Shown: positions 8,514 through 16,980, counted from the first letter of the stretch. The stretch: 64,000 nt of DNA from Virgibacillus subterraneus (GCF_900110695.1 NZ_FOEH01000005.1:124001-188000); one strand, 5' to 3'. Notes: a model not told the origin generated them from the letters alone. Translations and numbers: made by a program.

Positions 8514-9002
8514 ATGTTAATTTCTAATCTTGGCAGGACTCGAACGAAACTATTAACTAGTTTTCAAGACTTAAGTGATGAGCAGTTAAATCGAAAGCCA
8601 TCTGATAAAAGCTGGAGTATTGCCCAGGTGCTTCATCATTTATATACATCAGAAAAAGCTATGGCAGGGCTTGTCTTGGATGCTTTGCAGGCTAAAACAG
8701 AAAAGGTGGAGGAGAAAGACCTATCTTTTGTAACTGACAGAACCAAAAAATCCAAAGCAATGAGTGAACCACCGAATGAAATGATGACAAAGGAAAATTT
8801 ACTTCAGTTATTAGAGGAATCCAGGTTTCAGCACTTACAGTTTGTCTTTAATGAAACACACGAACGAATTTTGGCTAAAAAATCTATGAAACATCAGGAT
8901 TTTGGAGAAATAAGTTTAAAAAATGCAGTCAATCTTATCTGGCTGCATGAAAAACGCCATATCAATCAAATACAGGAAATCAGACAGCAATTGAACTTTT
9001 AA
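8514..9002 (+). CDS. DinB superfamily protein
   Basis: A 162-residue four-helix-bundle protein of the DinB/YfiT type: WSIAQVLHHLYTSE gives the first metal histidine and LHEKRHINQI the HxxxH pair near the C-terminus. Members bind a divalent metal and include thiol-transferases; the substrate here is unknown. GAGGTG at 8502-8507 fits ATG 8514. An earlier in-frame ATG at 8448 lies before the predicted transcription start and is unlikely. It is 24 bp from the next gene and shares its Fnr-type promoter. Confidence 0.8.
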   Translation: MLISNLGRTRTKLLTSFQDLSDEQLNRKPSDKSWSIAQVLHHLYTSEKAMAGLVLDALQAKTEKVEEKDLSFVTDRTKKSKAMSEPPNEMMTKENLLQLLEESRFQHLQFVFNETHERILAKKSMKHQDFGEISLKNAVNLIWLHEKRHINQIQEIRQQLNF

Positions 9003-9026
9003 CTCAAATTTAGGGAGGAATACAAC

Positions 9027-9695
9027 ATGGAGGAACAATTTACGAACCATTTGGCAGTTAAATATACATCACAATGGGATGAGCTTTCAGTCGGTCAAAA
9101 GAAAGAAGCTGTAAAGGATGCTGTAGCAATCTTTCATAAATATGAGGATACAGTTGGTCTAAGGGGGGCATACGTAACACAGGGATTTCAGGCGCATACC
9201 GATATACTATTTTGGATGTATGCGGATCGATTCCAGGATATCCAGGACCTCCAGTTGGATTTACGTCGCTCAACATGGGGGAAATATATTGATATTCCAC
9301 ATGCGTTTACAGGAATGACTAAGCCATTTGAGTTTTCCGAGCACCCGACTTCTTTTCAAATGGGAGTTCCAGCAAGAGAATACTTGTGCTTCTATCCGTT
9401 TATCCGGACCCCTGAATACTATTTGTTACCAAAGTGGGAACGAAAGGCACTAATTGGTGATCATGGAAATATCGGACATGAATTTATTCCTGGAATTTTA
9501 ACAAACGGAGTGTATGGATTTGGACTAGGTGACTACGAATGGCTATTATCATTTGAAACAAATGACCTGGGATTGCTGGTTGATTGTGTCCGCAAACTGC
9601 GGGAGTCAAAATCAAGGCTGTATATGCAGCATGAATGGCCATTTATCGTAGGACGGCACTTTGAGCTAGAAGATGCTTTATCACAATATATTTGA
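9027..9695 (+). CDS. chlorite dismutase/HemQ superfamily heme protein, variant
   Basis: 222 residues. The C-terminal ferredoxin-like half carries YLCFYPFIRTPEYYLLP, DHGNIGHEF with the proximal heme histidine (His146), GLGDYEWLLSFE and PFIVGR, all typical of the Cld/HemQ fold. The residue 13 positions after the heme His is Thr159; canonical chlorite dismutase has Arg there and firmicute HemQ (coproheme decarboxylase) has Gln. It also lies behind an Fnr box rather than beside pta as hemQ usually does. It may be a paralogue with a separate, oxygen-limited role, for example handling chlorite or nitrogen oxides (inference). HemQ cannot be excluded without the rest of the genome. Confidence 0.8.
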   Translation: MEEQFTNHLAVKYTSQWDELSVGQKKEAVKDAVAIFHKYEDTVGLRGAYVTQGFQAHTDILFWMYADRFQDIQDLQLDLRRSTWGKYIDIPHAFTGMTKPFEFSEHPTSFQMGVPAREYLCFYPFIRTPEYYLLPKWERKALIGDHGNIGHEFIPGILTNGVYGFGLGDYEWLLSFETNDLGLLVDCVRKLRESKSRLYMQHEWPFIVGRHFELEDALSQYI

Positions 9696-9851
9696 TATGT
9701 TTGCGACGGAATTTGGGAAATACTTGAGTGCTATGACAACCGCTAAGGAAGTACACTGCGCGCACCTTAGGGGCTGTCGAGTCTCCTTTTCGTGAGAGGA
9801 AAATAACGGTAACAATAGAAAATATTAGCATTATTCCGCTCCTGTTGTTGA

Positions 9852-10104
9852 AGAACCCATTTATTAACGGAATGAGGATCCGCTTCGACTGACTTGGCGG
9901 ATCCTCATTCCGTTATTTGCCTGAAAACCCTCGTTTTAAGCTTGGGTTCGAATCCTCGTTCCGCTATTTGTCATTTCGGCCTCAACTTTGGCTGGTTTTT
10001 GGCTTTTAACGGAACGAGGATCCGTCTCACCCTTCCGAGAGCACCTTTTCTGCTATTTAGCGGAATGAGGATTCATTCGACTGATTGTTGGATACTTATT
10101 CCGA
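9852..10104. repeat. palindromic mosaic repeat (M-motif array), copy 1
   Basis: Five copies of a 17-18 bp motif close to TAACGGAATGAGGATCCG: + at 9865-9882, - at 9898-9915, - at 9949-9965, + at 10007-10024 and + at 10058-10074, with a decayed sixth at 10091-10103. The first pair forms a perfect 18-bp hairpin with a 15-nt loop. The entire ~250 bp is repeated in inverted orientation at 28065-28312, including the spacer sequences (e.g. CACCCTTCCGAGAGCACC). No coding potential. Confidence 0.85.
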
Positions 10105-10290
10105 GCGTCAATACTTCAGCCTCTTATTGTATAATCCTTCCAGCAGTTTAAGGTGTACTGAATAGTGTTTTTTTATTGTTTTCTCCCCTAGAACTGAATT
10201 CGCTAGATTAAAGCTGCGCTCCTAAGCATAAGGAGTTCTAAGAAAGTAAAATACGCCTTCATAATAATTCCGATATACCAGTATTCTAAT
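10105..10290. other. intergenic stretch, no gene seen
   Basis: AT-rich DNA between the palindromic mosaic and the convergent PfpI gene. CTCCT-taagcat-AAGGAG-like short inverted repeats near 10221-10238 may help terminate the minus-strand gene; nothing else is recognisable. Confidence 0.4.
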
Positions 10291-10815
10291 CTATTGCTCA
10301 GCTAGTTTGTCGGCAAATGCCTTTGCATAGGCTGGCAGGTCTGGTGGACGTCGACTAGAAACGATATGTCCATCGACAATAACCGCTTCATCAATCCAAG
10401 TTGCGCCTGCATTTGACATATCATCCTTAATGCCTGGTGTGCTGGTAACTGTTCTCCCTTGTAAAATATTAGCAGAAATCAGCACCCAGCCTGCATGACA
10501 GATTTGCCCGATTGGTTTTTTGGCATCGTTCATTACTCGAACATATTCGAGTACTTCCGGATAGCGCCTCAATTTGTCTGGTGCCCATCCTCCTGGAACA
10601 AGAATTGCATCATAATCTTCAGCATTAACATCGGAAAAGGCATAATCTGATGTTGCGGGAACACCATATTTACCCACATATTTTTTGTGTGACTCTTTTC
10701 CGACCAGGTGAACATCAGTTCCCTCTTCCTGAAGTCTAAGGACTGGATACCATAGTTCAAGATCTTCAAAGCCATCTTCTACAAGCGCAATTACTCTCTT
10801 ATCCGTTAATCGCAT
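10291..10815 (-). CDS. DJ-1/PfpI family protein (class I glutamine amidotransferase-like)
   Basis: 174 residues. VEDGFEDLE supplies the conserved acidic residue, VPGGWAPD the oxyanion turn, and QICHAGW the nucleophile elbow (Cys106 followed by His107). This matches the PfpI/YhbO/YraA group, described as glyoxalase/deglycase or general-stress proteins. The start has a strong GGAGGG site. Stand-alone gene; the actual substrate is not deducible. Confidence 0.88.
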   Translation of the reverse strand: MRLTDKRVIALVEDGFEDLELWYPVLRLQEEGTDVHLVGKESHKKYVGKYGVPATSDYAFSDVNAEDYDAILVPGGWAPDKLRRYPEVLEYVRVMNDAKKPIGQICHAGWVLISANILQGRTVTSTPGIKDDMSNAGATWIDEAVIVDGHIVSSRRPPDLPAYAKAFADKLAEQ

Positions 10816-10881
10816 AAATAACCCTCCGTATTATTGTTGGTCCAAGTGTACCAAAGGGATGGCACGATTTCGAATGTAGTG

Positions 10882-11130
10882 TTACTGACCACTGTACTTG
10901 GCAAATTTCACAAACGTGTTTTCATCTTCAATAAGCCCGCAGGCGCCACATTGAATTCTGTATTCCGGTCCTTTGTAGGCAATGTGAAAGACATCCATAT
11001 TATCATTGGTGTATTCATTCGTTATTTCACCTGTCTGTGCATCCAGCTTCACTGGTTTTACTACTTGTTCGATAATGTTGAAGCGTGAACGATTTGTTTT
11101 GCAATTCGGGCAAAGGTATTGTTGTGTCAT
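10882..11130 (-). CDS. small zinc-ribbon protein, function unknown
   Basis: 82 residues with paired CPNC (near the N-terminus) and CGAC (about residue 62) motifs that would form one zinc ribbon enclosing a ~55-residue middle region. GAGGTG lies 7 nt before the ATG. Similar short proteins occur across Bacillaceae, but I cannot name a function. It lies between the PfpI and YueI genes on the same strand, with 58-66 bp gaps, so cotranscription is possible. Confidence 0.75.
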   Translation of the reverse strand: MTQQYLCPNCKTNRSRFNIIEQVVKPVKLDAQTGEITNEYTNDNMDVFHIAYKGPEYRIQCGACGLIEDENTFVKFAKYSGQ

Positions 11131-11188
11131 TTAAACACCTCCAACCCTTATTATTCCTGAATTGCATTATATTATGAATTGGAGTCTA

Positions 11189-11623
11189 TTATGTAAACCA
11201 CCGTTTTACTTTAGAAAAAAATGATGCAGGTTCTTCGGGTTCATCCTTTTCTTCTGTATTTTGTACAAAAATATCTTCTTTGTCGATAGCGTAATCATAT
11301 GTTAATACAGCGCCTATGTCTGTATCGGCATCATTGTTGGTGATGACGGTGTATGCGATATTGTATTTTTTGGCCAGAGCCTTTTCTTCCTTTAAAAATT
11401 TGGAAGATACGTGTCCGTTGATTAGTAGTTTGGCATCATTATTGCTCTTCATTGCTTCATCCAGCTTTTTTAGCCCTTTGTCGGTCATCACCTGACCCTT
11501 GGTAAGTGCGATAACTATTCTTTCTCTAATTGTTCCTAGAAATTGCTTGCGTTCAGCTCTCTTTGTTTGCTTGGAACCGTAAATCCCTTCCGTGAGATAA
11601 TCCTCAACGTTCTTTTTTCCCAT
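11189..11623 (-). CDS. yueI: YueI family protein (DUF1694)
   Basis: 144 residues. MGKKNVEDYLTEGIYG, ERKQFLGTIRERIVIALTKGQV and LLINGHVSSKF are characteristic of YueI; the C-terminus is acidic and ends in a short amphipathic SKVKRWF. It is a cytosolic protein resembling L7Ae-like RNA-binding folds, of unknown role. GAGGTG precedes the ATG. Confidence 0.85.
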   Translation of the reverse strand: MGKKNVEDYLTEGIYGSKQTKRAERKQFLGTIRERIVIALTKGQVMTDKGLKKLDEAMKSNNDAKLLINGHVSSKFLKEEKALAKKYNIAYTVITNNDADTDIGAVLTYDYAIDKEDIFVQNTEEKDEPEEPASFFSKVKRWFT

Positions 11624-11698
11624 ATCTGCACCTCATTTATTCGCTTATATACCAATTGTATAATATGACAAACATATCAGCCAATTTTAAATATTATT

Positions 11699-11730
11699 CG
11701 ACAAAAACCGGGAAGTGACAGGCACGTACC
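11699..11730 (-). repeat. GTGCCTGTCAC dispersed repeat, copy 1
   Basis: The minus strand reads GTGCCTGTCACTTCCCGG followed by TTTTTGTCG. It matches 15105-15137 (GTGCCTGTCACTCCCCGA then ATTTTGTC) in opposite orientation. Both copies sit beside terminators. Confidence 0.5.
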
Positions 11731-11748
11731 AAAACACCGCAATACCAA

Positions 11749-11781
11749 CAAAAAGTGCCCCGATCTGCTGGGGCACTTTGA
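11749..11781 (-). terminator. terminator of yfhD-like gene
   Basis: AAGTGCCCC / GGGGCACTT stem with 8-nt loop, read on the minus strand into TTTTTGTTGG; the hairpin starts 4 bp after the stop codon. Confidence 0.8.
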
Positions 11782-11784
11782 ATG

Positions 11785-11958
11785 TTACTTTCGTTTGGCA
11801 CGTTTATCTGCTTGTTGACTTCTTGCTTGTGCTTCTTTATCCTCGTGGTCAGCAAATTCCTTAGAAAACTCAACATCACGGCCATCTGTTTTTTGGTTCT
11901 TTGGTGTTTGTGCCAGAAAGTTTTTTCCTCTTGGTTTGTTGTGTTCATCTCTACCCAA
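11785..11958 (-). CDS. yfhD: YfhD family small protein
   Basis: 57 residues, highly charged and hydrophilic: MGRDEHNKPRGKN, then LAQTPKNQKTDGRDVEFSKEFADHEDKEA (partly quoted: TPKNQKTDG and VEFSKEFADHED), ending in a lysine/arginine tail. This is the YfhD pattern, a sporulation-associated Bacillaceae family of unknown function. I choose the TTG at 11958 because GAGGTGG lies 5 nt upstream and homologues start MGR; the GTG at 11967 overlaps the ribosome site. Confidence 0.75.
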   Translation of the reverse strand: MGRDEHNKPRGKNFLAQTPKNQKTDGRDVEFSKEFADHEDKEAQARSQQADKRAKRK

Positions 11959-12022
11959 GTTATCCACCTCTTTTTAATAGTTTCCTGGGTAGTATGTGCA
12001 AAATCAAGTGACTTTATAAAGT

Positions 12023-12820
12023 CTATTTTCTGTCTCCGCCCAATAAATCGAACAAACCTCCAGCTACACTTCCTTCACCCTTTGATCCGCCTTTCTCTGG
12101 TGCTGCCGCAAATATTCTGCTTGCCAGACGGCTGAATGGAAGTGATTGAATCCAAACCTCTCCAGGACCTCTCAGTGTTGCGAAGAATAGTCCTTCGCCA
12201 CCAAACATCGCCGTTTTGATACCGCCTACAAATTCAACGTTGTAATCAACATCACCTGTCATTGCTACAAGACAACCGGTATCGACTTTTAATGACTCGC
12301 CCGGTTCAAGTACTTTCTTGTGAATTGTTCCACCTGCGTGAACAAAAGCCATGCCATCGCCTTCAAGCTTTTGCATAATAAATCCTTCACCACCGAAGAA
12401 ACCTGCGCCAACTTTCTTCTGGAATTCAACACCAACAGAGACACCCTTTGCGGCGGCCAGGAAGGCGTCTTTTTGACAGATTAATTTCCCATTTATTTCA
12501 CTTAAATCCATCGGAATAATCTTCCCAGGATATGGTGAAGCAAAGGATAGGTGTTTTTTTCCTGATCCTTCATTTGTGAAAGTAGTCATGAATAGACTTT
12601 CGCCAGTAATGACACGTTTACCTGCACCAAGAAGCTTTCCCATTATTCCACTTCCTTGATTAGAAGAACCGTCACCAAATATAGTTTCCATGCTTATTTG
12701 CTCATCCATCATCATTAAGCTTCCTGCTTCGGCAATAACAGTTTCCTCTGGATCAAGCTCCACCTCTACAAATTGCATATCATCCCCATGTAGTTCGTAA
12801 TCGATTTCATGATTATTCAA
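12023..12820 (-). CDS. AIM24 / TIGR00266 family protein
   Basis: 265 residues of glycine-rich beta structure. Typical features: AEAGSLMMMDEQI, a GSGIMGKLLGAGKR stretch, FFGGEGFIMQKLEGDG, DTGCLVAM, and a repeat FGGEGLFFATLRGPGEVWIQSLP near the C-terminus. The family forms double-psi-like beta sandwiches related to TRAP-like folds; its bacterial role is unknown. The start is TTG at 12820 with AAAGGAG nine bases upstream. Single gene, divergent from the aconitase. Confidence 0.88.
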   Translation of the reverse strand: MNNHEIDYELHGDDMQFVEVELDPEETVIAEAGSLMMMDEQISMETIFGDGSSNQGSGIMGKLLGAGKRVITGESLFMTTFTNEGSGKKHLSFASPYPGKIIPMDLSEINGKLICQKDAFLAAAKGVSVGVEFQKKVGAGFFGGEGFIMQKLEGDGMAFVHAGGTIHKKVLEPGESLKVDTGCLVAMTGDVDYNVEFVGGIKTAMFGGEGLFFATLRGPGEVWIQSLPFSRLASRIFAAAPEKGGSKGEGSVAGGLFDLLGGDRK

Positions 12821-12973
12821 TTTTTACAGCTCCTTTACCTTGTTTTTAGATAATACGTGATAACTCATCAAGAGATTCGTATATCTTACAAATAATTATA
12901 GGCTTTTTTTCATATACTAAAAAAGTATACTAGAGTATAAATATTTATATGAAAAGTAAATAGGAGGAATTCT

Positions 12974-14917
12974 ATGCCGTTGAACATCACACAAAAGCTT
13001 ATAAAAGACCATCTAGTGGCTGGAAAAATGGAAGCTGGGGAAGAGATAGGGCTTAAAATTGATCAAACGTTAACACAGGATGCTACCGGAACACTAGTGA
13101 TGCTTGAACTAGAAGCAATGGAACTGGAACGTGCAAAGACGGAAGCTTCAGCTCAATATGTGGATCATAACTTGATTCAGGTGGATAGTAAGAATCCTGA
13201 TGATCATTTATTTTTACAAAGTGCAACTAGACGGTTTGGCTTGTACTATAGTCGTCCTGGCAATGGTGTTAGTCACCCGGTTCATATGCAGCGACTAGCG
13301 AAACCGGGGAAAACGTTACTTGGATCAGACAGTCATACTTGTGCTAATGGATGCATGGGCATGCTGGCAATGGGTGCTGGGGGGATTGATGTAGCACTTG
13401 CTATTGCAGGTGAACCTTTTTATGTCAAAATGCCTAAAGTGTGGGGGATAAAGTTAACAGGGAAGTTGCCTGACTGGGTCAGTGCTAAGGATGTTATTTT
13501 TGAATTGCTCCGTCGACACGATGTAAAAGGTGGTGTCGGGAAGGTCATTGAATACTTCGGTCCTGGACTAAAGGAACTAAGTGCAATGGATCGTCATGTT
13601 ATTGCCAACATGGGTGCTGAACTTGGCGCTACAGGTACCGTATTCCCTTCTGATAAAGAGATTAAGCGATTCTTAAAGGAACAGGACCGCGAAGATGATT
13701 GGATTGAATTGTCTGCTGATAAGGACGCAACATATGATATATATGAAGAAATTGATCTATCTGAAATCGAGCCCCTGATTGCTAAACCATCAAGTCCAGG
13801 AAATGTGGTATCAATCTCGGAATTAGTCGGCACCCCGATTTATCAATCATACATCGGATCATCAGCAAATCCAGGGTTTCGTGATTTTGCTATAGCTGCA
13901 CAAATTGTACATGATAAGCAAATTGCAGATGGAGTCTCGCTGGACATTAATCCAACGTCAAGGCAGATGCTGACCGATTTAGTTAAGGAGAGTCACATTG
14001 CAAGTTTGCTTCAGTCTGGCGCGCGGATGCATCAGGCCGGCTGTAATGGATGTATTGGAATGGGGCAAGCTCCAGCTACAGGCAGGAACAGTTTGCGTAC
14101 TACCCCAAGAAACTTTCCTGGCAGATCTGGTACGAAAGAAGATAGTGTTTACTTATGCAGTCCAGAAACAGCAGCAGCTTCAGCTCTAACTGGGCAAATT
14201 ACCGATCCTAGAACACTTGGAATGGATTATCCGAAGCTAAAAGACCCCAAGAATCCTACGAATGATATTAGCTTATTGGATACACCACTCCCGCTTGAGG
14301 AAGCTAAGAAAGTCGAATTATACAAAGGTCCGAATATCGCTTCCATTCCAAAGATGGACGAAATGGCTGATCATTTAGAACTCCCTATACTGTTAAAAAT
14401 GGGGGATAACATTTCTACTGATGAAATATTAGCTGGCGGGGCACGTGTACTGCCATTTCGAAGTAATTTGCCTGAAATTAGCAAGTTTACGTTTGAGATT
14501 ATTGATGATACTTACTATAAACGAGGGAAAGCAACGGTAGATAAGGGTGGGCATGCTGTAGTTGGTGGATATAACTATGGTCAAGGTTCAAGTCGCGAAC
14601 ATGCTGCACTGGCACCTAGGTATCTTGGTTTACGTGTTGCTTTGGTAAAAGATTTTGCTCGGATTCATTGGCAGAACCTAGTTAACTTTGGTGTATTACC
14701 ACTAACATTCGTGAATGAAGAAGACTATGATTTACTCATTCCTGGTGACGTTTTGGAATTAACAGATTTACGGAATAAAATTCAACAGGGAAATCAATTT
14801 TCGATAAAAGTAAAAGATAAGGACCAGGAAATAAATGTTCAACATGCCCTATCAGAACGCCAACTTGAAATTATGCTAAAAGGTGGAATTATTAACTGGG
14901 TGAAAAATAAACAATAA
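12974..14917 (+). CDS. aconitate hydratase, short (~650-residue) type
   Basis: 647 residues, much shorter than the ~900-residue CitB/AcnA. The [4Fe-4S] cysteines are present in SDSHTCANGC and AGCNGCIGMG. The large N-terminal domains are followed by a swivel domain with MGDNISTDEIL and NYGQGSSREHAAL. This fits the putative aconitase group seen in Aquifex and many Bacillaceae. It may isomerise citrate/isocitrate or a related hydroxy-acid; substrate choice within the family is uncertain. AGGAGG precedes the ATG. A short zinc-finger ORF follows 13 bp after the stop. Confidence 0.85.
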   Translation: MPLNITQKLIKDHLVAGKMEAGEEIGLKIDQTLTQDATGTLVMLELEAMELERAKTEASAQYVDHNLIQVDSKNPDDHLFLQSATRRFGLYYSRPGNGVSHPVHMQRLAKPGKTLLGSDSHTCANGCMGMLAMGAGGIDVALAIAGEPFYVKMPKVWGIKLTGKLPDWVSAKDVIFELLRRHDVKGGVGKVIEYFGPGLKELSAMDRHVIANMGAELGATGTVFPSDKEIKRFLKEQDREDDWIELSADKDATYDIYEEIDLSEIEPLIAKPSSPGNVVSISELVGTPIYQSYIGSSANPGFRDFAIAAQIVHDKQIADGVSLDINPTSRQMLTDLVKESHIASLLQSGARMHQAGCNGCIGMGQAPATGRNSLRTTPRNFPGRSGTKEDSVYLCSPETAAASALTGQITDPRTLGMDYPKLKDPKNPTNDISLLDTPLPLEEAKKVELYKGPNIASIPKMDEMADHLELPILLKMGDNISTDEILAGGARVLPFRSNLPEISKFTFEIIDDTYYKRGKATVDKGGHAVVGGYNYGQGSSREHAALAPRYLGLRVALVKDFARIHWQNLVNFGVLPLTFVNEEDYDLLIPGDVLELTDLRNKIQQGNQFSIKVKDKDQEINVQHALSERQLEIMLKGGIINWVKNKQ

Positions 14918-14930
14918 TGGAGGCTAAATT

Positions 14931-15104
14931 ATGAATAGAGAAGACACCTGTAAAGCATGTGAGGGAACAGGAATGCTATCAGATGATGAAGGCTGGCAAT
15001 ACCAATGCAGTGTGTGTCACGGAGACGGAAAATACGATCTAGCTGATATTACAAGATCAGCCAGAATAATGGAAGTAGACGAAAATAACCGACTGCTGGA
15101 TTAG
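14931..15104 (+). CDS. tiny DnaJ-type zinc-finger protein downstream of aconitase
   Basis: 57 residues with two CxxCxGxG units (CKACEGTG and CSVCHGDG) separated by ~16 residues, the same half-sites that form one zinc centre in the DnaJ cysteine-rich domain. GGAGG is 8 nt before the ATG, and the gene starts 13 bp after the aconitase stop, so it is almost certainly cotranscribed and ends at a shared terminator. A role as an iron-sulfur or folding helper for the aconitase is only a guess. Confidence 0.75.
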   Translation: MNREDTCKACEGTGMLSDDEGWQYQCSVCHGDGKYDLADITRSARIMEVDENNRLLD

Positions 15105-15137
15105 TAGGTGCCTGTCACTCCCCGAATTTTGTCAAAT
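15105..15137 (+). repeat. GTGCCTGTCAC dispersed repeat, copy 2
   Basis: GGTGCCTGTCACTCCCCGAA then TTTTGTCAAA; inverted relative to 11699-11730. It immediately follows the stop codon of the small zinc-finger gene. Confidence 0.5.
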
Positions 15138-15147
15138 TTTGACGAAT

Positions 15148-15190
15148 AAAAACTACCTGATCGCATCAAGCGAAACAGGTAGTTTTTTAT
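15148..15190. terminator. bidirectional terminator
   Basis: AAAACTACCTG ... CAGGTAGTTTTTTATA between convergent genes; T-runs on both strands. Confidence 0.8.
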
Positions 15191-15192
15191 AA

Positions 15193-15804
15193 TTAGTGCG
15201 GCATTGTCCCCTGAGCAGGTGCATAGCTGTTCTGGAAGGCTTGCATGTGCTGTTGCTGCAACTGTGGAACTTGATAATATTGATTCTTATTCTGATATAA
15301 AAATACCTCATAAGCCATCTCAACCATGTTTGGAACACTATCTGCCATAATACGCCGCATAATTGGATTTGTCATTTCCAGTGACGTCATTGTAAATGCA
15401 GATGCGGCTGATTTCATTGAACCCAACATGAAACCGGAAATACTTTGATCATTTAGCTCTGTGACAGATTGGGCAGGTGTCTTTGGCTGTGAAGGCTGCA
15501 TGCCATACATGACATCGTTATTTTGGTCCATTTTATAGGATTGTGTCGGTACAGCAGGGTCTTGTCCAGTTTTTAGCGTATCAACAATTGTATTGTAAAG
15601 TTGGGTACAGAATGCGCGATGCTTTTGGCACATTGCTTTCAATTCCTGGTCTTGAATATGCTGTTCGTATAATACACCTTGCTCCATTGCGCCTACTAAT
15701 GTTGACATGGCTTCATGAGCATCGAACATGTCATGCCCACCATAGTGTTGTTGAGGCGGCATTTGAGAAGTTCCCTGTAAATTCTGTTGTTCTTCATTAT
15801 GCAT
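15193..15804 (-). CDS. spore coat protein, CotF-like
   Basis: 203 residues. The N-terminal half (DAHEAMSTLVGAMEQGVLYEQHIQDQELK) and the C-terminal half (TMTSLEMTNPIMRR, MAYEVFLYQNKNQYYQVP) match the CotF family of inner spore-coat proteins; the middle is Gln/Pro/Ser-rich. Expected to be made in the mother cell late in sporulation and deposited on the spore. ATG 15804 is chosen, with AGGAGGT upstream; an in-frame TTG sits one codon earlier. Confidence 0.85.
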   Translation of the reverse strand: MHNEEQQNLQGTSQMPPQQHYGGHDMFDAHEAMSTLVGAMEQGVLYEQHIQDQELKAMCQKHRAFCTQLYNTIVDTLKTGQDPAVPTQSYKMDQNNDVMYGMQPSQPKTPAQSVTELNDQSISGFMLGSMKSAASAFTMTSLEMTNPIMRRIMADSVPNMVEMAYEVFLYQNKNQYYQVPQLQQQHMQAFQNSYAPAQGTMPH

Positions 15805-15868
15805 CAATAGATGACCTCCTTTAAATAGTCAATGTTATTTTGAACTAAAAAGGGTTTATTATGTATGT

Positions 15869-15964
15869 ATGGAGGTGAATTTTTTCATTTCCGTCCTTGC
15901 TTGTTTTATGTCTCTTACAGCTGTCTTTGTATTGTTGGTGCTTGTAAAGAATTCGTTTATTTAA
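15869..15964 (+). CDS. possible 31-residue single-membrane-segment peptide
   Basis: ATG GAG GTG AAT followed by a continuous hydrophobic run (FFISVLACFMSLTAVFVLLVLV) quoted in part: ACFMSLTAVFVLLVLV, ending KNSFI. Only a weak ribosome site (AAAAGGG, ~17 nt upstream) is seen, and GGAGGT lies just after the ATG. It could be a real small membrane protein or chance in AT-rich DNA. Confidence 0.25.
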   Translation: MEVNFFISVLACFMSLTAVFVLLVLVKNSFI

Positions 15965-16030
15965 GGCAATTCATGTATAATTTTCAGTAATAACATGGAT
16001 TGGAAATGAAATTAATTAGGAGGTAAGAAA

Positions 16031-16978
16031 ATGGAGGAGAAAGAACCGATTGAGCTGGATAAGCGAATTCATTTAATTGATGGCTTTGATTTGGCCATAC
16101 CAGAACGTACCGGTACATATGTGATTGACGATGATGAATTAACGATAGTTGAAACAGGGCCCAGCCCGTCAGTAAAGTATATAAAAAAAGGACTGGAGTC
16201 TCTCGGGTTTTCATTAGAAGAATTAAAATATATTATAGTTACACATGTTCATCTTGATCATGCTGGTGGTACTGGTTTATTCCTTAAGGAGTGTCCGAAT
16301 GCAACGGTAGTTGTTCATCCAAAGGGTGCAAGACATTTGGAAAATCCTAAAAAGTTAGCAGCAGGTGCAAGGGCTGTGTACGGAGACAGCTTTAGTGAAC
16401 TATTTGATCCGATTGTCCCTATCCCAGAAGAGCGCTTGCTTGTTAAAGGAGAAGGCGATACATTAAAAATTGGAACTAATTGTACATTGGAATTCCTGGA
16501 CACACCGGGACATGCTAAACATCATTTCAGCATCTATGATCCGGTTAGTAATGGTGTGTTTACCGGCGATACTGTTGGAATTCGCTATCAGCAGCTAGCA
16601 CGTGATGGTATTGATTTTTTTCTGCCATCAACATCACCAAATCAATTTGACCCCAACGCCATGCAAACAGCAATTGAGCGTATGCAGAAAATGAATTTGA
16701 GCAGAATATATTATGGGCATTTTGGAATGACTGAGCAAGTAGACGTTGCACTCGATCAGGTTTCGGAATGGCTGAGGATTTTTATGGAAATCAGTGAAGA
16801 GGCGATAACAGAGGGGAAGGGATATGATGTTATTGCTGGTAAACTTCTTCATCGTGTAAAAGATCACTTGAGCAGTCTTAATGTTCCTGAAGATCATGAC
16901 GTCTATGTACTGATCAATTTGGATATGCAAGTTAGTGCACTTGGAATTATAGATTATTTTAATAAAGTGAAACAATAA
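16031..16978 (+). CDS. MBL-fold metallo-hydrolase
   Basis: 315 residues. THVHLDHAGG is the HxHxDH metal motif; further ligands are in DTPGHAKHHFS and FTGDTVGIR, and YYGHFG near residue 224. A C-terminal helical extension of ~75 residues follows the beta-lactamase fold. The family includes glyoxalase II-like and other thioester/phosphodiester hydrolases; the substrate is unknown. AGGAGG precedes the ATG by 8 nt. Single gene closed by a strong terminator. Confidence 0.88.
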   Translation: MEEKEPIELDKRIHLIDGFDLAIPERTGTYVIDDDELTIVETGPSPSVKYIKKGLESLGFSLEELKYIIVTHVHLDHAGGTGLFLKECPNATVVVHPKGARHLENPKKLAAGARAVYGDSFSELFDPIVPIPEERLLVKGEGDTLKIGTNCTLEFLDTPGHAKHHFSIYDPVSNGVFTGDTVGIRYQQLARDGIDFFLPSTSPNQFDPNAMQTAIERMQKMNLSRIYYGHFGMTEQVDVALDQVSEWLRIFMEISEEAITEGKGYDVIAGKLLHRVKDHLSSLNVPEDHDVYVLINLDMQVSALGIIDYFNKVKQ

Positions 16979-16980
16979 GA

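Noticed and set aside
9715-9850. Possible extra repeat around CACCTTAGGGGCTGTCGAG
   Set aside because: Looks like Bacillaceae intergenic repeat DNA, but no second copy was found in the window.
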